Positions 60,949 to 64,000 of a stretch of DNA of 64,000 bases are shown one piece after another (the stretch's first letter is position 1; the number at the start of each line of letters is the position of its first letter). The notes beneath the pieces are model-generated. The model searched no databases. It was not told the origin of the DNA and saw only the letters and a list, made by a program, of their open reading frames with translations. The stretch covers positions 1 to 64,000 of the forward strand of contig DJVZ01000022.1 of NCBI GenBank assembly GCA_002441395.1, in the 5' to 3' direction. The position numbers were made by a program, and so were the translations under genes. This DNA comes from Spirochaetaceae bacterium UBA6243 (GTDB lineage: Bacteria; Spirochaetota; Spirochaetia; Treponematales; Rectinemataceae).

Positions 60949-61764
60949 ATGAAAAAGATTCTCATGCTGGCCGCAGCGTTCATCGCTGTTTCCGGCATTG
61001 CATTTGCACAGGTTGATCTTTCCAAGGTCAAAGATGGTGTCTATTTCGCCGAAGACAAAAGCTTTTCAAGCTCTGGCTGGAAAGAACAGGTAATTCTCGA
61101 AGTGAGCAAGGGCAAGATCGTCAGCGCCGAATGGAATGGCATTTCAAACCTCCCTGGCGTGGCCGACAAAAAGACGTATGCAGCCGCAGGTAAATACGGC
61201 ATGGTGAAGGGTTCCAAGATCAAGGCCGAATGGGACGCCCAGGCAAAAGCCGCTGAAGAATATCTCGTGAAGACTCAAAATGTGAATTTCAACAAGTTCG
61301 ATGCAAATGGGCACACGGACGCCATCTCCGGCGCGACACTGAGTGTAAAAGGATTCTTCGAGCTTGCCCAGGAGGCTCTCAAGTCGAGTCCAGTAGCCAA
61401 AGGTTCCTACAAGGATGGCTGGTACTATGCCGAGGAGCCGAATTTCGACAAGTCGGGCTGGAAGAACACCGTCGTGGTCACCGTTGTCAATGGCAGCATC
61501 GTGGACCTGCTCTGGAACGGCATCAGCAAGGATCCACAGGCAAAATCCAAATATGTACAGAGCCAGACGGGCGCCTACAAGATGAACGCCAAGAATGGCG
61601 AGTGGTATGTACAGGCGGATCGCGTTGCCCAGGCCATTGTGAAGGCTGGCGACCCTTCGAAGCTGCCGGTCAAGGCTGATGGCAAGACTGATGCCGTGTC
61701 GGGAGTCTCGATCACTGTCCCCGTACTTCCTCTTGCAGTCGAAGCGCTGAAGACAGCAAAATAA
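60949..61764 (+). CDS. Secreted FMN-binding protein with two tandem domains
   Basis: Exported 271-aa protein. Signal peptide MKKILMLAAAFIAVSGIAFA, cut before Gln21. Two similar domains follow (about 25-145 and 150-271), each starting with DGVYFAEDKSF.SSGWK or DGWYYAEEPNFDKSGWK and containing WNGIS. The first ends with DAISGATLS, which fits the ApbE flavinylation motif (acceptor Thr130). The second has DAVSGVSIT, with Ala-to-Val and Thr-to-Ser changes (Ser254). It probably carries FMN covalently for extracytoplasmic electron transfer. Strong ribosome site, promoter and terminator suggest high expression. Confidence 0.88.
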   Translation: MKKILMLAAAFIAVSGIAFAQVDLSKVKDGVYFAEDKSFSSSGWKEQVILEVSKGKIVSAEWNGISNLPGVADKKTYAAAGKYGMVKGSKIKAEWDAQAKAAEEYLVKTQNVNFNKFDANGHTDAISGATLSVKGFFELAQEALKSSPVAKGSYKDGWYYAEEPNFDKSGWKNTVVVTVVNGSIVDLLWNGISKDPQAKSKYVQSQTGAYKMNAKNGEWYVQADRVAQAIVKAGDPSKLPVKADGKTDAVSGVSITVPVLPLAVEALKTAK

Positions 61765-61781
61765 CCTGGATGAATATAAAT

Positions 61782-61813
61782 AAAGGCGGTGCCTGTGTGG
61801 TGCCGCTTTTTTT
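61782..61813 (+). terminator. Rho-independent terminator after the FMN-binding protein gene
   Basis: GCGGTGCC (61786-61793), loop TGTGT, GGTGCCGC (61799-61806) with two G-U pairs, extended by AAAG/TTTT, followed by seven T. It lies 18 nt after the stop codon. Confidence 0.85.
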
Positions 61814-61844
61814 ATGGGCGCAGAGATGATATAAGAGTTTTGCA

Positions 61845-63128
61845 ATGGACAAAGAATACATGAGCAATATCCATACAAGGCCACAGAAAATTCCTCTCTT
61901 GACGATCGCGGAACTTTCCAAAAACGAAGCGAACCGTCTTGCAGCCCGATTTGCCAGACTCGCTTCAAAACTGCCCCCAACGGAAGGAAGTGTGCCACAA
62001 GAGCTGCACTATTATTCTTCACCAGGCCGCACAGAGCTCGGCGGCAATCATACCGATCACAACAACGGATGTGTGCTTGCCGCCTCGGTAGACCTCGATA
62101 TGCTCGCGGTCGTGCGGGCCCGAAACGATTCAATTGTCACGCTGACCTCGAGCGGCTATGCCCCGCTGTCGCTCGATATGGCAGATACAGGAGCCCGGCA
62201 GGATGAGCGCGGTTCTCCCGCAGCCATCATTCGGGGCCTTGCGGGTTGGCTTTCCCGCAAAGGGGTCTCCCTGCCCAAAGGCTTCGATATCGCCGTGGAT
62301 TCGGAGGTTCCCTCAGGCTCGGGATTATCGAGTTCTGCGGCCTTTGAATTGCTCATCGCTGCAATTTTCGATGATATTGGGAATTACGGCTTCAGCCCCG
62401 TTGAATGGGCCATCGCGGGGCAGTTTGCCGAAAACGAATATTTCGGGAAGCCCTGCGGGCTTATGGATCAGCTCGCATGCGCAGTGGGCGGTATCGTGTC
62501 TATAGATTTCGCGGAGCCCCAAAGGCCTAAAATCGAAACCGTCTCATACGACTTCGCCGCGCACGATCTTGTACTCGCCATCGTCAACACTGGTTCAAAT
62601 CATGAAGACCTCACTCGCGAGTACGCATCCATTCCCCAGGAAATGAAGTCGGTGGCAGCTCTTTGCGAGGCTCGGACATTGGATCGTGTCACGAAAAGTG
62701 ACCTTCTGGCCCGGACTCCAGAGATTCGGGCACGTTGCGGGGACAGGGCTTTCCTGCGCGCATGGCACTTCGTGCACGAGACCAGACGCCCCGGCCAAAT
62801 GCAAAGGGCGCTCGCTCGGGATGATATAGCAGCATACCTCTCGCTTGTCCGGGAGTCCGGAAGATCGAGCTGGATGTATCTGCAGAACATTCAGGCAGGC
62901 GACCCACGCCGGCAGAGCCTCGCCCTCGCCCTCGCGCTCAGTGAGGACCTGCTTGGAGATGAAGGGGCCTGGCGCGTCCACGGAGGAGGCTTTGCAGGCA
63001 CTGTTCAGGTGTACATCCCGAAATCGAAATTCCATGAATTTCTTGAGCGAATGGAGACTGTCTTCGGGCAAGACAGTGTTCGCAGATTGAATATCCGGCC
63101 ATATGGCGTTTGCAGGTTTCTCATGTAA
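61845..63128 (+). CDS. galK: Galactokinase-family GHMP kinase
   Basis: Phosphorylates galactose at C1, 427 aa. The galactokinase signature is GRTELGGNHTDHNNG, the ATP loop is VPSGSGLSSSAAFE, and motif 3 is HGGGFAGTVQVYI. The signature is the Gly-Gly variant, not the GRVNLIGEHTDY of enteric GalK, so the exact sugar is less certain. There is no ribosome site before the ATG at 61845, but TATAAG sits 9 nt upstream; a second ATG is at 61860. A sugar transporter gene follows after 35 nt. Confidence 0.88.
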   Translation: MDKEYMSNIHTRPQKIPLLTIAELSKNEANRLAARFARLASKLPPTEGSVPQELHYYSSPGRTELGGNHTDHNNGCVLAASVDLDMLAVVRARNDSIVTLTSSGYAPLSLDMADTGARQDERGSPAAIIRGLAGWLSRKGVSLPKGFDIAVDSEVPSGSGLSSSAAFELLIAAIFDDIGNYGFSPVEWAIAGQFAENEYFGKPCGLMDQLACAVGGIVSIDFAEPQRPKIETVSYDFAAHDLVLAIVNTGSNHEDLTREYASIPQEMKSVAALCEARTLDRVTKSDLLARTPEIRARCGDRAFLRAWHFVHETRRPGQMQRALARDDIAAYLSLVRESGRSSWMYLQNIQAGDPRRQSLALALALSEDLLGDEGAWRVHGGGFAGTVQVYIPKSKFHEFLERMETVFGQDSVRRLNIRPYGVCRFLM

Positions 63129-63163
63129 TAACTAATAATCGAAGTGTTCGTAAGGAGGCTGCG

Positions 63164-64000
63164 GTGCGCACGAAAAAAGGATTCGGACCATATCTCGGCA
63201 TAACCTTTCTTATCGGTTTCGGCTTTTTCACGATGGGGCTCATGGATCCCTTGTACGACAACTATGTGACGATCTTTCTCAGTAGGTACATACAAAGAAT
63301 GAGCCTCGTCGGCTTCTTTATGACAATCGACAACATCCTCGCGATTTTCCTCATACCGCTTGTGAGCGCATGGTCCGACCGCACGCACACGAGGATCGGG
63401 CGCCGCATGCCCTACATCCTCGTACTTCTGCCGCTCACGGCGATCCTTTTCGGGGCCATCCCCTACGCCGCAGGAGTATCGCTCGCTGCCCTGCTCACTA
63501 CCCTTATTCTGCTCAATGTGACAAAACAGTCGGTGCGCGGGCCTATAGTCGCGCTTATGCCCGACACGATCCCCGCAAATTATCGCTCTGAAGCGAATGG
63601 CGTGATCAATACCATGGGCGGGATCGCCAGTATCGTAGGAACAGTCGGCCTCGCCAGGCTCATGGACCTCGACACGACACTGCCATTGCTCGGCGCCACA
63701 AAAGACAGGCTACCCTTTCCTCTCGCCGGTATCTTCGTGGTGTTGGCCGTCATTCTTCTCTTTGCGTTTGTCCGCGAAAAAGAGCCGAACCCTTCCGAAG
63801 CACAAGAACAAAAAACACCTATTCTCGAAAGTTTCAGGAATGTGGCCGCCCAGAAGGACAAGAGTGCCCTCTACATCCTTATCGCGCTCTTCCTGTGGTT
63901 TTTGGGATATCAGGGCGTTCTGCCCTTCATTGGCAAATATTCGGTCGATATCCTCAAAACCTCGACAGGTACAGCGGCGCTGGCCTCGGGGATGGTCGGT
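63164..64000 (+). CDS. MFS sugar transporter (GPH/SLC45-like), 3' end outside window
   Basis: The first 279 codons are visible. Start is GTG at 63164 with AAGGAGG 5 nt upstream. Membrane segments alternate with the cytosolic loop SDRTHTRIGRRMPYI, the D-x-T-x5-GRR-x-PY signature of sugar/cation symporters. A charged central loop (REKEPNPSEAQEQ) separates the halves. Position right after galK suggests galactoside or other hexose uptake (inference). The gene runs off the end of the window still open. Confidence 0.88.
   Translation, partial: MRTKKGFGPYLGITFLIGFGFFTMGLMDPLYDNYVTIFLSRYIQRMSLVGFFMTIDNILAIFLIPLVSAWSDRTHTRIGRRMPYILVLLPLTAILFGAIPYAAGVSLAALLTTLILLNVTKQSVRGPIVALMPDTIPANYRSEANGVINTMGGIASIVGTVGLARLMDLDTTLPLLGATKDRLPFPLAGIFVVLAVILLFAFVREKEPNPSEAQEQKTPILESFRNVAAQKDKSALYILIALFLWFLGYQGVLPFIGKYSVDILKTSTGTAALASGMVG

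Noticed and set aside
1..64000. tRNA, rRNA, insertion sequences, phage genes, CRISPR arrays, toxin-antitoxin or restriction systems
   Set aside because: No intergenic space shows cloverleaf or conserved rRNA sequence, and no protein shows transposase, integrase, Cas, or restriction-modification motifs.

Overview
The window looks like about 64 kb of chromosome from a Gram-negative-type, diderm bacterium, most probably a spirochaete (Treponema/Rectinema-like; inference, moderate confidence). Pointers are the FabV-type enoyl reductase, large lipoproteins with plain lipoboxes, LolA and RodZ relatives, a PPi-dependent phosphofructokinase, a LysM/degenerate-M23 protein and ornithine-decarboxylase-like and FMN-binding proteins. 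G+C is moderate to high. Coding density is very high, with many ATGA/GTGA start-stop overlaps. I saw no rRNA or tRNA gene, insertion sequence, phage gene or CRISPR array.

Layout. 1-6 kb: end of ftsH, then fatty-acid elongation genes (fabH, fabF, fabZ-fabV) and rsmE. 6-8.7 kb: a metal-efflux P-type ATPase behind its ArsR/CadC-type repressor, with promoter and operator visible. 8.8-11.7 kb: a small block that looks compositionally different (asnB, an iron-sulfur-flavoprotein-like reductase, and a 37-codon signal-peptide-like ORF cut short at the end of pepF). 11.6-16.4 kb: pepF, an autoregulated LacI-type regulator, and a TGS-domain nucleoside kinase. 16.4-24 kb, minus strand: thrS under a T-box leader, a dihydroorotate-dehydrogenase-like protein, malic enzyme, a nitrilase-family amidase and a peptide-type solute-binding protein. 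24-29.2 kb: clpS-clpA-aat, an N-degron (N-end rule) operon, followed closely by an orphan B12-binding radical SAM gene. 29.3-35.4 kb: a 2-hydroxyacid dehydrogenase with an altered active site, an ankyrin-repeat lipoprotein, a sigma-70-family factor and a LysM/pseudo-M23 protein. 35.6-43.1 kb: one compact operon pfp-lolA-rodZ-rimO-uvrD. 43.1-49.5 kb: EamA transporter, a membrane protein with a duplicated winged-helix-like domain, glgA and a beta-propeller-like lipoprotein. 49.7-54.1 kb: a complete glycine-cleavage operon gcvT-gcvH-gcvPA-gcvPB with promoter and terminator. 54.1-58 kb: membrane protein, TPR protein, phosphoesterase and GerMN-domain protein. 58-64 kb: ODC-family decarboxylase, aminotransferase, two-domain FMN-binding secreted protein, galactokinase and the start of a sugar MFS transporter.

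Together these are mostly housekeeping and central carbon/nitrogen functions: glycogen synthesis, PPi glycolysis, C4 decarboxylation, glycine cleavage, galactose entry, and envelope biogenesis. The most unusual signals are regulatory. There is a T-box leader in front of a ThrS that lacks the TGS domain. At least three, and possibly five, genes have a sigma-70 -10 box only 6-9 nt from the start codon and no Shine-Dalgarno (apparently leaderless mRNAs). The solute-binding protein has no normal start codon, with ACG in the right place. A 19-bp palindrome lies ahead of fabH. I did not find a clear defence system or other large previously undescribed multi-gene system; the best candidates for new biology are the radical SAM gene attached to the N-degron operon, the duplicated-domain membrane protein and the leaderless-promoter pattern.
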